Shown here piece after piece: positions 17,136 to 26,031 of a DNA stretch of 64,000 nt. Both the position numbers and the translations under genes were made by a program. The notes beneath the pieces were generated by a model that saw nothing but the letters and a program-made list of their open reading frames with translations, ran no database searches and was not told the DNA's origin. This stretch comes from Sphingopyxis sp. 113P3 (GTDB lineage: Bacteria > Pseudomonadota > Alphaproteobacteria > Sphingomonadales > Sphingomonadaceae), in the NCBI RefSeq assembly GCF_001278035.1, contig NZ_CP009452.1, forward strand, positions 4,125,501-4,189,500, in the 5' to 3' direction. The stretch's first letter is position 1, and the number at the start of each line of letters is the position of its first letter.

Positions 17136-17320
17136 GAGATTTTCTTCGTCGGCGTCGAATGCGCATGAACCCGTAGAAGACACCGCGCCTGTTGGTAGGC
17201 GGAGCTCTGCTGCAACAGTAATCCGGCGTGCGGCGACCGCGTTGGCCAAGGCTATGTCCCGCGAAGAATCAGGAAAAGCTCCTCCGCATACGGAAGGGCC
17301 AAATGATCCCGAGGCCAGGG

Positions 17321-17815
17321 CTAGTGCGTGCGGTTCGACGAACCCGCGGCATGGCGCCGGGCGGATTGTCCGCCGGACCTGCCGAAGCGCCGGGGTTCGC
17401 GCGGTTGGAGGCGCGGCATCGCATCCCCCTCTTCCGCCAGCCCCTCGATGATCGGGCAATCGGGCCTGTCGTCACCGTGGCAATGATTGGCCAGCGTCTC
17501 AAGCGTCCGCACCATGGCTTCGATCTCGGCCATTTTTTCCTTGAGCCGCTCGATATGTTCGAGCGCGAAAGCCTTGACGTCGGCGCTGGCGCGGCTTCGG
17601 TCGGACCAGAGACCCAGCAGCTCGCCGATTTGCTCCACGGTAAAGCCGAGATCGCGCGCGCGCCGAATGAAGCGCAGGCGGTGCACGTCGGCGTCGTCAT
17701 AGTCGCGGTAACCCGAGTCCTGACGCGCAGCCTTGGGGATGAGACCCGTCTGTTCGTAATAGCGGATCATCTTTGGAGAGACGCCCGATATTTTCGCGGC
17801 GCGGCCGATGTTCAT
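17321..17815 (-). CDS. cueR: CueR-type copper-responsive MerR-family regulator
   Basis: A 164-residue MerR-family protein: winged helix-turn-helix at residues 1-70 ([20 protein letters not shown]), a dimerisation helix, then a metal loop [13 protein letters not shown] around residues 112-124 with the two Cys typical of monovalent-metal sensors such as CueR. The tail is longer than in E. coli CueR and rich in Arg and Gly. Its start overlaps the copA stop (ATGA, 17812-17815). Three promoters with 19-base spacers (RND operon, copA, copZ) are its probable targets. Confidence 0.85.
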   Translation of the reverse strand: MNIGRAAKISGVSPKMIRYYEQTGLIPKAARQDSGYRDYDDADVHRLRFIRRARDLGFTVEQIGELLGLWSDRSRASADVKAFALEHIERLKEKMAEIEAMVRTLETLANHCHGDDRPDCPIIEGLAEEGDAMPRLQPREPRRFGRSGGQSARRHAAGSSNRTH

Positions 17816-20346
17816 GCCGCCTCTCCTTCTTTTCCCTTGTCGGCGGCGATCACCGGCCGGAAGGTCTTCAACCTGAGTGCGTTGCTTAGCACGAAGACGC
17901 TCGACAGCGCCATCGCGCCGGCGGCGAACACCGGCGACAGCAACGTATCGTTCAGCGGATAGAGCGCCCCCGCGGCGACGGGAATCAGCGCCGCATTATA
18001 GCCGAATGCCCAGAAGAGATTCTGCTGGATGTTGCGGATCGTCGCCTTCGACAGCGCAATCGCGTTAACCACCCCGCGCAGGTCACCCGACATCAACACG
18101 ACGTCAGCGGATTCGATCGCGACATCGGTGCCGGTGCCGATCGCCAAGCCGACATCGGCCTCGGCAAGCGCGGGGGCGTCGTTGATGCCGTCGCCGACGA
18201 ACGCAACCTTGCGGCCGCCAGCACGCAGCCGGTTCATCGCATCGACCTTGCCGTCGGGAAGCACTTCGCCGACGACTTCGTCGATCCCCAGCGTGCGCGC
18301 GACGGCATCGGCCGTCGCCTGATTGTCGCCGGTGATCATCGCTACCTTGAGCCCGAGGGCGTGGAGTGCCCGGATCGCCTCGGGCGTCGTGTCCTTGACC
18401 GGATCGGCGACCGCGATCACCGCCGCGAGCTTGCCGTCGATCGCGGCATAGAGCGGCGACCGGCCCATCGCCCCGAGTTCACTGGCCTTGGCGGCAAAGG
18501 CTGAGACATCGTGCCCCAACCTGATCATGAAGCGGTCGGCACCGACCTGGACCTCACGGCCGCCGACCTTTGCCGATACGCCGTAACCGGGGATGGCTTC
18601 GAACGCCGCAGGCGATGGAACGTCAAGCCCCCGCGCGTTCGCGGCCGCCACGATGGCTTCGGCGATCGGATGCTCGGACTGGCTTTCGACGCTGGCGACC
18701 AGCGCCAGCACTTCATCGCGCCCGAAGCCCGCGGCCGGCTCAAGGTCGGTCAGTTCGGGGTGACCTTTGGTCAGCGTGCCGGTCTTGTCGAGCGCGATGA
18801 CCGTCACGTCGCGCAGCGTCTGGAGCGCCTCGCCCTTGCGGAACAACACCCCCAGTTCGGCGGCGCGGCCGGTGCCGACCATGATCGAGGTCGGGGTCGC
18901 GAGCCCCATCGCGCATGGGCAGGCGATAATCAGCACCGCGACCGCATTCACCAAGGCGAAGGTCAGCGCCGGATCGGGGCCGAAGATGAGCCAGACGAGG
19001 AAGGTCAGTCCCGCGATCCCCATCACCGCGGGGACGAACCAGGCGGTGACCTTGTCGACCATTGCCTGGATCGGCAGCTTCGATCCCTGCGCCTGCTCGA
19101 CCATGCGAATGATCTGCGCCAGCACCGTATCCCCGCCGACTTTGGTCGCACGGAAGGTGAAAGCGCCGGTCTTGTTGATCGTGCCGCCGACGACGCCCGC
19201 GCCCGCAGACTTGGCGACTGGAACCGGCTCACCGGTGATCATCGACTCGTCGACCCAGGAGCTCCCCTCGACAACCTCGCCATCGACCGGCACGCGTTCG
19301 CCCGGACGGACCTGGACGATATCGCCGGTCCGGACATCGGCGAGCGCGACTTCGAGCGCGGCACCATCGCGCACGACGCGCGCGGTCTTCGCCTGAAGCC
19401 CGACCAGCCGCTTGATCGCCTCCGACGTCCGTCCCTTCGCCTTGGCCTCGAGATAGCGGCCAAGCAGGATCAGCGCGACGATCACCGCCGCCGCTTCATA
19501 ATAGATGTTGGCGGTGCCGGACGGCAGGACGCCGGGAGCAAAGGTCGCGACGAGCGAATAGCCCCAGGCGGCGCTCGTCCCCAAGGTGACGAGCGAGTTC
19601 ATATCGGGGTTGCCGCGCAGGATCGCCGGGATACCCTTCTGGAAAAAGCGCAGCCCGGGCCCGAAGAGCACCAGTGTGGTGAGGACGAACTGGATCAGCC
19701 AGCTCGTCTGCATCCCGATCGTACCCATGACGAAATCATGGACAGCGGGAATGAGGTGCGAGCCCATCTCGAGGATGAACACCGGCAGTGCCAACACCGC
19801 CGCGAGAAACAGCGAACGGCGCAGGCTATCCAGTTCCTGCTCGCGCGCCGAAGCTTCCTGATCGGGCGATGCGCTGTCGCCCTCGACCCGGCGCGGTTCA
19901 TAACCGGCGGCGCTGATCGCGGCCTCCAGATCTTCCAGCGACGCGATGCTGGCGCGATAGCGGATGCTGGCCTTTTCGGTCGCCAGATTGACGGTGGCGC
20001 TGCTGACGCCCGGCACTTTGGACAGTGCCTTTTCGACATGCCCCACGCACGAGGCGCAGGTCATCCCCGCGACGCCGATTTCCACATCGGCCTCGGGCAC
20101 CTCGTAACCGGCGCGCTCGACCGCTTGCACGACGGCGCCGGGATCGGACGCCCCTGCGAATGTCACGTCGGCGCGGTTGGTCGCCAGATTGACGGCGACC
20201 CCGGTTACGCCCGGCAGCTTGCCGATCGCCTTTTCGACATGGCCGACACATGAGGCACAGGTCATGCCCGCGACGGCGAGACTCAGCCGTTCCGGCTCGG
20301 CAACAGGGCGGCCGCTTTTCCGCGGCAATTCGATAACATCGGACAT
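17812..20346 (-). CDS. copA: Copper-exporting P1B-type ATPase
   Basis: About 844 residues from ATG 20346. Two N-terminal heavy-metal-associated domains each carry [14 protein letters not shown]. The transmembrane metal site is [10 protein letters not shown] (CPC type, monovalent copper/silver). DKTGTLTKG holds the phosphorylated Asp, SEHPIAEAI the nucleotide-binding HP, and [14 protein letters not shown] the hinge. It pumps Cu(I) from cytosol to periplasm. The longer open frame upstream crosses the CueR-type promoter, so 20346 is preferred. It is cotranscribed with cueR and divergent from a copper chaperone gene. Confidence 0.95.
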   Translation of the reverse strand: MSDVIELPRKSGRPVAEPERLSLAVAGMTCASCVGHVEKAIGKLPGVTGVAVNLATNRADVTFAGASDPGAVVQAVERAGYEVPEADVEIGVAGMTCASCVGHVEKALSKVPGVSSATVNLATEKASIRYRASIASLEDLEAAISAAGYEPRRVEGDSASPDQEASAREQELDSLRRSLFLAAVLALPVFILEMGSHLIPAVHDFVMGTIGMQTSWLIQFVLTTLVLFGPGLRFFQKGIPAILRGNPDMNSLVTLGTSAAWGYSLVATFAPGVLPSGTANIYYEAAAVIVALILLGRYLEAKAKGRTSEAIKRLVGLQAKTARVVRDGAALEVALADVRTGDIVQVRPGERVPVDGEVVEGSSWVDESMITGEPVPVAKSAGAGVVGGTINKTGAFTFRATKVGGDTVLAQIIRMVEQAQGSKLPIQAMVDKVTAWFVPAVMGIAGLTFLVWLIFGPDPALTFALVNAVAVLIIACPCAMGLATPTSIMVGTGRAAELGVLFRKGEALQTLRDVTVIALDKTGTLTKGHPELTDLEPAAGFGRDEVLALVASVESQSEHPIAEAIVAAANARGLDVPSPAAFEAIPGYGVSAKVGGREVQVGADRFMIRLGHDVSAFAAKASELGAMGRSPLYAAIDGKLAAVIAVADPVKDTTPEAIRALHALGLKVAMITGDNQATADAVARTLGIDEVVGEVLPDGKVDAMNRLRAGGRKVAFVGDGINDAPALAEADVGLAIGTGTDVAIESADVVLMSGDLRGVVNAIALSKATIRNIQQNLFWAFGYNAALIPVAAGALYPLNDTLLSPVFAAGAMALSSVFVLSNALRLKTFRPVIAADKGKEGEAA

Positions 20347-20378
20347 GACAATTTCTCCGGATTTGCTCATTTGACCGG

Positions 20379-20409
20379 ATTGTGCAGTTTCCAACGATGG
20401 GAAGGTCAA
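20379..20409 (-). promoter_or_regulatory. CueR-type promoter of copA-cueR
   Basis: On the minus strand TTGACC (20409-20404), a 19-base spacer TTCCCATCGTTGGAAACTG with a CTTCC/GGAAA dyad, and CACAAT (20384-20379). The 19-base spacing is the hallmark of MerR-family activated promoters. Confidence 0.8.
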
Positions 20410-20435
20410 GGGGAGAAAAAAGGGCGCGCCGGGAC

Positions 20436-20466
20436 TTGACCTTGCTACGATGGCAAGCCCCATCTT
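20436..20466 (+). promoter_or_regulatory. CueR-type promoter of the copper chaperone gene
   Basis: TTGACC (20436-20441), a 19-base spacer TTGCTACGATGGCAAGCCC with a CTTGC/GCAAG dyad beginning at the last C of the -35, then CATCTT (20461-20466). It sits 28 bases upstream of the chaperone start and mirrors the copA promoter in the opposite direction. Confidence 0.75.
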
Positions 20467-20494
20467 CGGACTTCAATCGAAGTTTGGAGATACT

Positions 20495-20695
20495 ATGACG
20501 ATCCGTTTCAATATCCCCGGGATGACCTGCGGCGGCTGCGCGCGCTCGATCACCAAGGCGATCCAGGGCATCGATACCGCAGCCAAGGTCGAAGCCGACA
20601 TTCCCGAAAGGCGGGTCAGCGTCGAGACCAGCACGGATAGCGCATCGCTCATCGCGGCGATCCGCGAAGCCGGCTATGAAGCGCAGGCGGCATAG
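20495..20695 (+). CDS. CopZ-like copper chaperone (HMA domain)
   Basis: A 66-residue single heavy-metal-associated domain protein with the metal motif GMTCGGCARS near residues 8-17 and the usual beta-alpha-beta ending in IREAGYEAQAA. It would carry Cu(I) in the cytosol to CopA. The motif has GGC rather than the ASC of the CopA domains. ATG 20495 follows a GGAGA site and the upstream MerR-type promoter. It diverges from copA. Confidence 0.88.
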   Translation: MTIRFNIPGMTCGGCARSITKAIQGIDTAAKVEADIPERRVSVETSTDSASLIAAIREAGYEAQAA

Positions 20696-20811
20696 GAAGG
20701 GCGGGCCAAGAGACTGATCGACCTGGGGAAATAGAACCAGATCTGGTTCCAGTTCGCCTTTCGCCCAAGGTCTTGGCGGGTATATTCTCCTTCCCATTTT
20801 CTGGCTGGAGA

Positions 20812-21042
20812 ATGAATTTGCGACATTCCGCTATCCTGTCACTCGGGTTGATCCTGTCCGCCTGCGGTCAAAGCGAGCCGCGCAGCACCCAGTATTTCGA
20901 GGCGAATATCGACGAGGCGCGAAAGGTGGTCGCCGACTGCCGGGCCGGCTCGACGCGCGGCGACGAATGCACGAACGCGGACGTCGCGGTGCAGACGGTC
21001 GAAGGCCGCGAGCGCTTCAAGCGGTTCGTAGGCAAGGATTAA
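20812..21042 (+). CDS. EexN-family lipoprotein (entry exclusion)
   Basis: A 76-residue lipoprotein: signal peptide with lipobox LSAC near residue 18, then STQYFEANIDEARKVVADCRAGSTRGDECTNAD, the EexN signature with a conserved Cys pair. EexN proteins are associated with conjugative elements and are thought to reduce redundant transfer into cells that already carry the element. A related protein with the same signature occurs at 61004-61312 beside the trb operon. Here it follows the copper block, suggesting that block travelled on a conjugative element. Confidence 0.8.
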   Translation: MNLRHSAILSLGLILSACGQSEPRSTQYFEANIDEARKVVADCRAGSTRGDECTNADVAVQTVEGRERFKRFVGKD

Positions 21043-21111
21043 GACAGGACACGATCGCCGCACCTAACCGTTGGCGATTGCGTGTCGGGCGCGCTTCGAT
21101 ATAGCGCCGGG

Positions 21112-21279
21112 ATGACCGATGAACTGACCAGCATCGTCCTGCGCGCCGTCGAACGGGCTCCGCAATGGGTCCGCCGCGCCCTGGAATCGAAAGATCATGT
21201 CGCCCGCATTCAGGCCGAGGAATCGCTCGCCGCTATGATCGCCGACGCGCTGCGAAAGGCGGAAAGCACCCCTGACTAG
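21112..21279 (+). CDS. Small conserved protein (DUF6771-like)
   Basis: A 55-residue acidic helical protein (MTDELTSIVLRAVERAPQWV...). It resembles small proteins common in sphingomonad accessory DNA that I recall as DUF6771; function unknown. ATG 21112 is preferred over the longer frame because the conserved part begins there. It ends ten bases before the convergent MNT-HEPN gene. No motif suggests an activity. Confidence 0.5.
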   Translation: MTDELTSIVLRAVERAPQWVRRALESKDHVARIQAEESLAAMIADALRKAESTPD

Positions 21280-21288
21280 CCCCGGCGA

Positions 21289-22215
21289 TCACGCCGGGCG
21301 GCACTGCTCCTCAAGCTCGGCGATGCGCTCCGAGCAAATCGCGTGGACTGCGCGCCCCAGTTCCTCGACGCAGCCGCCGAGCCAAAGAAGCTCCTCCTCG
21401 GTGATGCGGTAATGCTTCGAGTAGCGCGCCTTAACATAGGCTTCCTTGAGCTTCTCGAAGCGCGCACGATCGGCGCGGGTCTCGCGCGGCCAGACGTTCA
21501 CCAGCCGCATATCGATACGCTCGGCCTGCGTTCGTAAGAAACCAAGATTGTGAACGTACGGCGTGTAGAAAGTGCAGACTAGCAGAGCCCCATGATAGAG
21601 GCTCTCGGTGGCTTGGTGCAGCAAAAACGCTGCTTTTTTGTAACTCCGTCGGCCGACGTAAAACCTGTATCCTTCTAAAAACTCCGCCGCGCCCGGAATC
21701 CACTCTTCGAAATATTCCTTTGCCATCGCCAGCGCCTGCTCGGGCGTCTTCGGCTTCGGCTTGTGCAATTCCTTGTCGTCATATGCGTAGAGCGCGATTC
21801 CGTCCTTCGCGACGTCCATGAAGAAATAGCGCCCATGCGCGAGCCCGTCATTCACCTCCTGCAGCGTATGAACGATGAAGTTCACCGGCGTGTGCAGCGT
21901 TTTGTCGATCGCAAGCTCGCGGATGAGCCGGTCCTCGAGCTTCAGCCAGAAATCGACCCGCTCGGTCAGGCGCTTGTCGTTGACGATGATGAGGAGGTCG
22001 AAATCCGACCGATAGCCCTTGGCGGTATGCGGCTCGTCGACCCAGCCGCCGCGGGCATAGCTGCCGTAGAGGATCAGCTTGTCGATCCGGCCCTTCTTCT
22101 TCCAGCTCATCGTCGCCAGCGCGATCGCATCCTCGAATTCTTCGAAGATGATCGCCTTCACGCGCTCGAGCTCGCGCTGCTTGTTCGGCGGTAGATGATC
22201 GAGATCGGTTCGCAT
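21289..22215 (-). CDS. Nucleotidyltransferase-HEPN fusion protein
   Basis: A 308-residue protein. The N-terminal MNT-type nucleotidyltransferase domain (about 20-120) has GSYARGGW followed by SDFDLLIIV, giving the GSxARG...SDxDL active site. The C-terminal HEPN domain (about 160-300) has FLLHQATESLYHGALLV and an R-Y-S-K-H stretch in VKARYSKHYRITEEE. Separate MNT and HEPN genes form toxin-antitoxin pairs in which the transferase AMPylates the HEPN RNase; fused forms are widespread and less understood. No partner gene overlaps. A complete transferase motif suggests activity; the fusion as a self-regulated toxin is inference. Confidence 0.75.
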   Translation of the reverse strand: MRTDLDHLPPNKQRELERVKAIIFEEFEDAIALATMSWKKKGRIDKLILYGSYARGGWVDEPHTAKGYRSDFDLLIIVNDKRLTERVDFWLKLEDRLIRELAIDKTLHTPVNFIVHTLQEVNDGLAHGRYFFMDVAKDGIALYAYDDKELHKPKPKTPEQALAMAKEYFEEWIPGAAEFLEGYRFYVGRRSYKKAAFLLHQATESLYHGALLVCTFYTPYVHNLGFLRTQAERIDMRLVNVWPRETRADRARFEKLKEAYVKARYSKHYRITEEELLWLGGCVEELGRAVHAICSERIAELEEQCRPA

Positions 22216-22278
22216 GGCTATTCTCACCCTGTAATTCCGCTCGCCCGATGGCAAGCGCTGTTGCAGTCAAATTTGCCG

Positions 22279-23220
22279 TCAACTTGCGGGCGGCACGCGA
22301 AAATCCCAGACGGGGATGCCGAACGCCCGCGCCTTGTCGACGAGATTGTCCTGGATGCCGGTGCCCGAGAAGACGACCAGCCCGGCGGGCATCGCGTCGA
22401 TCATCCGGTCGTTGCGCTTGAACGGGGCCGCCTTCTTGTGGCGGTTCCAGTCGGGCCGGAAAGCGACCTGCGGCACGCGGCGGGTATCCGCCCAGCAGGC
22501 GGCGGCGCGCTCGGCCCCGGTGGGCGTTGCGCCATGCATCAGCACCATGTCGGGGTGGCGGGCATGGATACGATCGAGCGCGGCCCAGATATGCTGATGA
22601 TCATTGCAGGCGGGACCGCCGCTGAAGGCGACGCGCGTGCCTTCGGGGATCAGCGCCGCGGCCTTTTCGCGGAGCCGCTTGTCGAGGAAATCGCGGCTGT
22701 CGATCATCGACGCAGTCAGCGTCTTATGCTGCGCGCGCGATCCGGTGCGCGGCATCCAGGCTTTGCGGACATGAAGGCGGAACTGCTCGGCGGCGCATTC
22801 GCGGAAGAACTCCATGGTGTCGCGGCGCTCGATCAGCGTGATGCCTTCGGCGATCTTGCGCTCGAGTTCGACCGAGCGGATTTCGCTGCCGTCCTGCTCG
22901 CGCTGCTGCTCGCGCTGCGCTTGCTCGTTGCGATCGAGATCGCGTTCGATCCGCTCGCCGGCACGGTGAAAGATATTGACGATGTTCCAGAGCAGGTCTT
23001 CAAGATCCGGCTCGATGCGCGTGTCGACGAGGCAGCCGGCCATCGCGTCGAAGATGTCGGCTACGGCGCCGCCGGCGAGGCGGTCGTCGGGAAGCGGCCT
23101 GCCATCGGGCTCGTCCTCATAGGGACGGTGACCGTAAAGCTGCATTTCCTGAAGAAGATAAGCGCTGGCGCCGGGTTCATGCGGCTCGCCGCGTTCGGGA
23201 AGGTCGGACAGGTCGGTCAT
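22279..23220 (-). CDS. DUF2493-domain protein
   Basis: A 313-residue protein. Residues about 70-130 are charged and helical (ERDLDRNEQAQREQQREQD), and the C-terminal 120 residues form a DUF2493 (SLOG-like Rossmann) domain: GTRVAFSGGPACNDHQHIWAALDRIHARH, then MVLMHGATPTGAERAAACWA and AGLVVFSGTGIQDNLVDKARAFG. SLOG-fold proteins bind nucleotide-like ligands. This type is a regular passenger of sphingomonad plasmids and conjugative elements near ParB-like and Toprim genes. ATG 23220 is chosen over the longer frame, which is Arg/Pro-rich. Exact function unknown. Confidence 0.75.
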   Translation of the reverse strand: MTDLSDLPERGEPHEPGASAYLLQEMQLYGHRPYEDEPDGRPLPDDRLAGGAVADIFDAMAGCLVDTRIEPDLEDLLWNIVNIFHRAGERIERDLDRNEQAQREQQREQDGSEIRSVELERKIAEGITLIERRDTMEFFRECAAEQFRLHVRKAWMPRTGSRAQHKTLTASMIDSRDFLDKRLREKAAALIPEGTRVAFSGGPACNDHQHIWAALDRIHARHPDMVLMHGATPTGAERAAACWADTRRVPQVAFRPDWNRHKKAAPFKRNDRMIDAMPAGLVVFSGTGIQDNLVDKARAFGIPVWDFRVPPAS

Positions 23221-23612
23221 GGCGTCTCTCGCATCTGGTGGCCGCGCCTCTCGCGGCCTTCGCGGCGACGCCTCCGCGGCGGCGGGTGCGGGTCCGCACC
23301 GCACGGGCGGAGCCCGGGCGGCCGAAGCGCAGCGAAGGATGGCGGGCGAAGGCTATTTTGCCTCGCGATGCAAAGGGGCAGAGCCCCGGCGGAAAATAGC
23401 CGCACGCCAGGCCATTGCGAGGCCCGCGCGCGCTGCCGCAGTCGCCCTCCAGCGAAGGCCGGAGGCGCGGGCTCTGCCGGGATGGGGCGAAGACCAACCT
23501 GTTCGCCCGGAGGATGGTGGCCCCGGTCAAGGGCGCGAGCCAGTGTATCTTTTCGGATGAAATATTGACTTTTGTTCAATAAAGGAACATATGGACCATG
23601 AAGGAGCCCGAC
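23221..23612. promoter_or_regulatory. Intergenic region with Xre/RES promoter and operator-like dyad
   Basis: No convincing gene is seen in the GC-rich left part. At the right end TTGACT (23565-23570) and CATATG (23588-23593) are spaced by 17 bases. Between and into the -10 lies TGTTC-AATAAAG-GAACA (23573-23589), an inverted repeat well placed for autorepression by the Xre antitoxin. Confidence 0.5.
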
Positions 23613-23996
23613 ATGGCAACGGCATTGGCAAAGACGATCGACCGGAAGGATCTTACCGGCCCGGCGCTGCGCACCTTTTTCAACATCGCCGAGGCGTGGA
23701 AGCTCAGCGAAAGCGAGCAGATGGCGGTCCTGGGGCTCGACAGCCGTTCGACGCTGCATAATTGGAAACGCGGCGAGGTCGCGGCGCTTTCGAAGGATGC
23801 GCTCGAGCGGATTTCCTATGTCATGGGCATCTACAAGGGCTTGCAGATCCTCGTGCCGCAGACCGCGGACGAATGGGTCCGCAAGCCGAACAAGGCGAAG
23901 AGCTTCGCTGGCAAGTCCGCCCTCGACCGGATGGTGTCCGGCAATGTCTCGGACCTTTATGTCGTGCGGCAATATATCGACGGGCAGCGCGGCTAA
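23613..23996 (+). CDS. Xre/MbcA/ParS-type antitoxin of a RES toxin pair
   Basis: A 127-residue antitoxin. An N-terminal Xre-like HTH region (FFNIAEAWKLSESEQMAVLGLDSRSTLHNWKRG) is followed by the C-terminal ParS/MbcA toxin-binding domain (KPNKAKSFAGKSALDRMVSG...). ATG 23613 has an AAGGAG site seven bases upstream. The next gene, a RES-domain protein, starts five bases later, the standard order for these systems. It should neutralise the toxin and repress the operon through the dyad upstream. Confidence 0.88.
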   Translation: MATALAKTIDRKDLTGPALRTFFNIAEAWKLSESEQMAVLGLDSRSTLHNWKRGEVAALSKDALERISYVMGIYKGLQILVPQTADEWVRKPNKAKSFAGKSALDRMVSGNVSDLYVVRQYIDGQRG

Positions 23997-24000
23997 GCCC

Positions 24001-24690
24001 ATGCCGCTCGACATTCCGGTGGCGGCGACGAGCTGGACGCCCTGCTACCGCATCATCCCCAGCCGCTTCCCGCCGATCGGCCTGTTCGAGAAGGTCGCCG
24101 ATCCGGACGATCTCGAGGCGGTCTTCCAGATCGAGGCGATGACCAACGATCGCCTCCGCGACGAAGTCGGCGTGCTCGCGCTCGTGCCGCCCGAGGACCG
24201 TGTTTCGGGTCCCGGCACGACACCGATCATGGCGGCCTTCACCCATCTCAATCCCGAGGGCAGCCGTTTTACCGACGGCAGCTTCGGCGTCTTCTACGCC
24301 GGCCACACGCTCGACACCGCGATCGCCGAAACGCGGCATCACCGCACCAGATTCCTCACCGCGACCGACGAGCCTGCCCAGGAGATCGACATGCGCGTCT
24401 ATGCCATCGACCTTGAGGCCAGTCTCCACGACATTCGCGGTCTCGCGGACAGCCATGCGCATCTCTACGATCCGGACAGCTATATCCATGCGCAAGGGCT
24501 CGGGGCGGAGCTCCGCGATGCGGGTTCGGACGGTATCCGCTACCAGAGCGTCCGCCATCCCGGCGGCGAATGCGCCGCCGCCTTCCGGCCGCGCCTCCTG
24601 TCCAATTGCCGGCAGGAACGGCATCTCTGCTATATGTGGGACGGCACGGCCATCACGACCATCTATGAAAAGAAGAGCCTCGATAGCTGA
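24001..24690 (+). CDS. RES-domain toxin
   Basis: A 229-residue RES-family protein. The family degrades NAD+ through an ART-like fold. Visible landmarks are CYRIIPSRFPP near the start (Arg), FGVFYAGHTLDTAIAETRHHRTRF (Tyr and Glu region) and the late GIRYQSVRHPGGECAAAFRP with the conserved Ser. Length and order behind an Xre antitoxin fit well. It is intact, so the pair may serve as a maintenance or defence module of this mobile block. Confidence 0.88.
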   Translation: MPLDIPVAATSWTPCYRIIPSRFPPIGLFEKVADPDDLEAVFQIEAMTNDRLRDEVGVLALVPPEDRVSGPGTTPIMAAFTHLNPEGSRFTDGSFGVFYAGHTLDTAIAETRHHRTRFLTATDEPAQEIDMRVYAIDLEASLHDIRGLADSHAHLYDPDSYIHAQGLGAELRDAGSDGIRYQSVRHPGGECAAAFRPRLLSNCRQERHLCYMWDGTAITTIYEKKSLDS

Positions 24691-24739
24691 AAGAGCGCGA
24701 TCGCGTCCTAGCCCCGAGCCGAACCCATTTCGTCAGCGA

Positions 24740-25777
24740 TCATCGTCCAAGAAATCTCGCCGCGTCGACCGGCGTCAACTGCGGCCGCAAGTTTTCCGCC
24801 AGCCGCGCCGAGCCGAAGCGGCGAAGATCGGTGTTGAGATCGTCACGCTGCGGCTCGAGCGGGTGGACCGCGATGCCGAGCGGCAAGGCGCGTTCGTTCA
24901 GCGCCGCCCAGGCGGCGCGCCCGGCGGGATCATCCTCGCGCGCGACATAGAGCCGCCGCAGGCCTGCCGGAAACAGAAGTGCCGCAAGATGGGCGGCGGA
25001 GAGACCGGCCACGAGCGGCAATGCTGGAGCGACCTCGCGCAGTGACAACATGGTCTCGATGCCCTCGCCGAAGGCCATGACGTCTCCCGCCAGCCCGAAG
25101 CGCACGCCATGCCCCAGGAGATGTCCCATCGCGCGGCGCGGATAGGCCACCGGCGCCTTGGCCGGCCGTGCCGGATCGAGCCAGGTGCGATGGACGCCGG
25201 TGAGCGAGCCGCCCAAATCGGTCACCGCCGCGATCATCGCCGGGAATGCCGGCTTGACCGAAGGGGCATCCTCGTCGGACCGGCGATAATAACAATGCGG
25301 ATGATATCGCAGCGCCGGCAAATCCCCGCCACGCCGAAGCGCGCGGTCCGCGAGGTAGGTTCGCACCAGCGTCCCGGCGATGGGATTGGATGCCGCCCAA
25401 AGCCGCGCGGCCGCCTCCCTGCTTCCCGGGCTCGCCCGCCGCGGACGCGGGTTGCGCTTCACCGGATCAGGCGGAGGCAGGCTCAGGAAGCGCCGCGCCT
25501 CGGCAAGCGTGTCGCCGAGGCTCATATGCGCGCAGCTCGCGGCGATGATGTCGAGCAGATCGCCATGATCGCCGGTCGCCGCATCGGTCCATTTTCCGGC
25601 GCGCGGCTTGCTCTCGCTGCCGCTGAGGCGGACGTAGAGACTTCGCCCCGGTGCATTATGCACATCGCCGACCAGCCAATAATGGCCTTCGCGGCGACCG
25701 TTCGAGAGATAGTGGCGGCACACCGCCTCGGCATTCTCACCGAGACGGCGCGCAAGTTCACGGGCTGGGCTTTCCAT
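24740..25777 (-). CDS. Toprim-domain protein (primase-like, plasmid/ICE type)
   Basis: A 345-residue protein. The N-terminal part (WLVGDVHNAPGRSLYVRLSG... GDHGDLLDIIAA) resembles the primase zinc-binding region without an intact Cys cluster, and the C-terminal part is a Toprim domain: AFGEGIETMLSL (catalytic Glu), VAREDDPAG and PQRDDLNTDLR. Such proteins are common in sphingomonad plasmids and integrative elements, probably in replication or transfer, though the biochemical role is not proven. It heads a leftward set beginning at 25777. Confidence 0.78.
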   Translation of the reverse strand: MESPARELARRLGENAEAVCRHYLSNGRREGHYWLVGDVHNAPGRSLYVRLSGSESKPRAGKWTDAATGDHGDLLDIIAASCAHMSLGDTLAEARRFLSLPPPDPVKRNPRPRRASPGSREAAARLWAASNPIAGTLVRTYLADRALRRGGDLPALRYHPHCYYRRSDEDAPSVKPAFPAMIAAVTDLGGSLTGVHRTWLDPARPAKAPVAYPRRAMGHLLGHGVRFGLAGDVMAFGEGIETMLSLREVAPALPLVAGLSAAHLAALLFPAGLRRLYVAREDDPAGRAAWAALNERALPLGIAVHPLEPQRDDLNTDLRRFGSARLAENLRPQLTPVDAARFLGR

Positions 25778-25788
25778 GCGGGGCTCCT

Positions 25789-26031
25789 TCAGGCGGCCTT
25801 GCGATCCGAGACCCGCTCAATCGGAAACCGATCGACGAGCCGCGCGAACACATCGGCGCCAGCAGCCCCTGCCGGCACGTAGAGCTTCAATTTCTGTGCG
25901 CCGATGACCAAAATCAAGCCCATCGCCCCGATCAGGCGACGGCGATACCATCGAAATGGCGCAATTCGGTGGGCGCGCGTCGATAGGGCGCACGATTTGC
26001 CCGTCGGCGGCAGGGGCCGCAGGTTAGGCAT
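25789..26031 (-). CDS. Small basic hypothetical protein
   Basis: An 80-residue basic protein that I do not recognise. It includes a hydrophobic stretch, LIGAMGLILVIGAQKLKLYV, that could be a beta strand pair or a short membrane segment. Its ATG overlaps the upstream peptidase stop as TGATG (26029-26033), which supports translation. Eleven bases separate it from the Toprim gene downstream. No function can be given. Confidence 0.45.
   Translation of the reverse strand: MPNLRPLPPTGKSCALSTRAHRIAPFRWYRRRLIGAMGLILVIGAQKLKLYVPAGAAGADVFARLVDRFPIERVSDRKAA

Noticed and set aside
18511..20253. 580-codon open frame on the plus strand
   Set aside because: It lies wholly opposite copA, is rich in Arg, His and Asp, and matches no family; a typical high-GC antisense frame.
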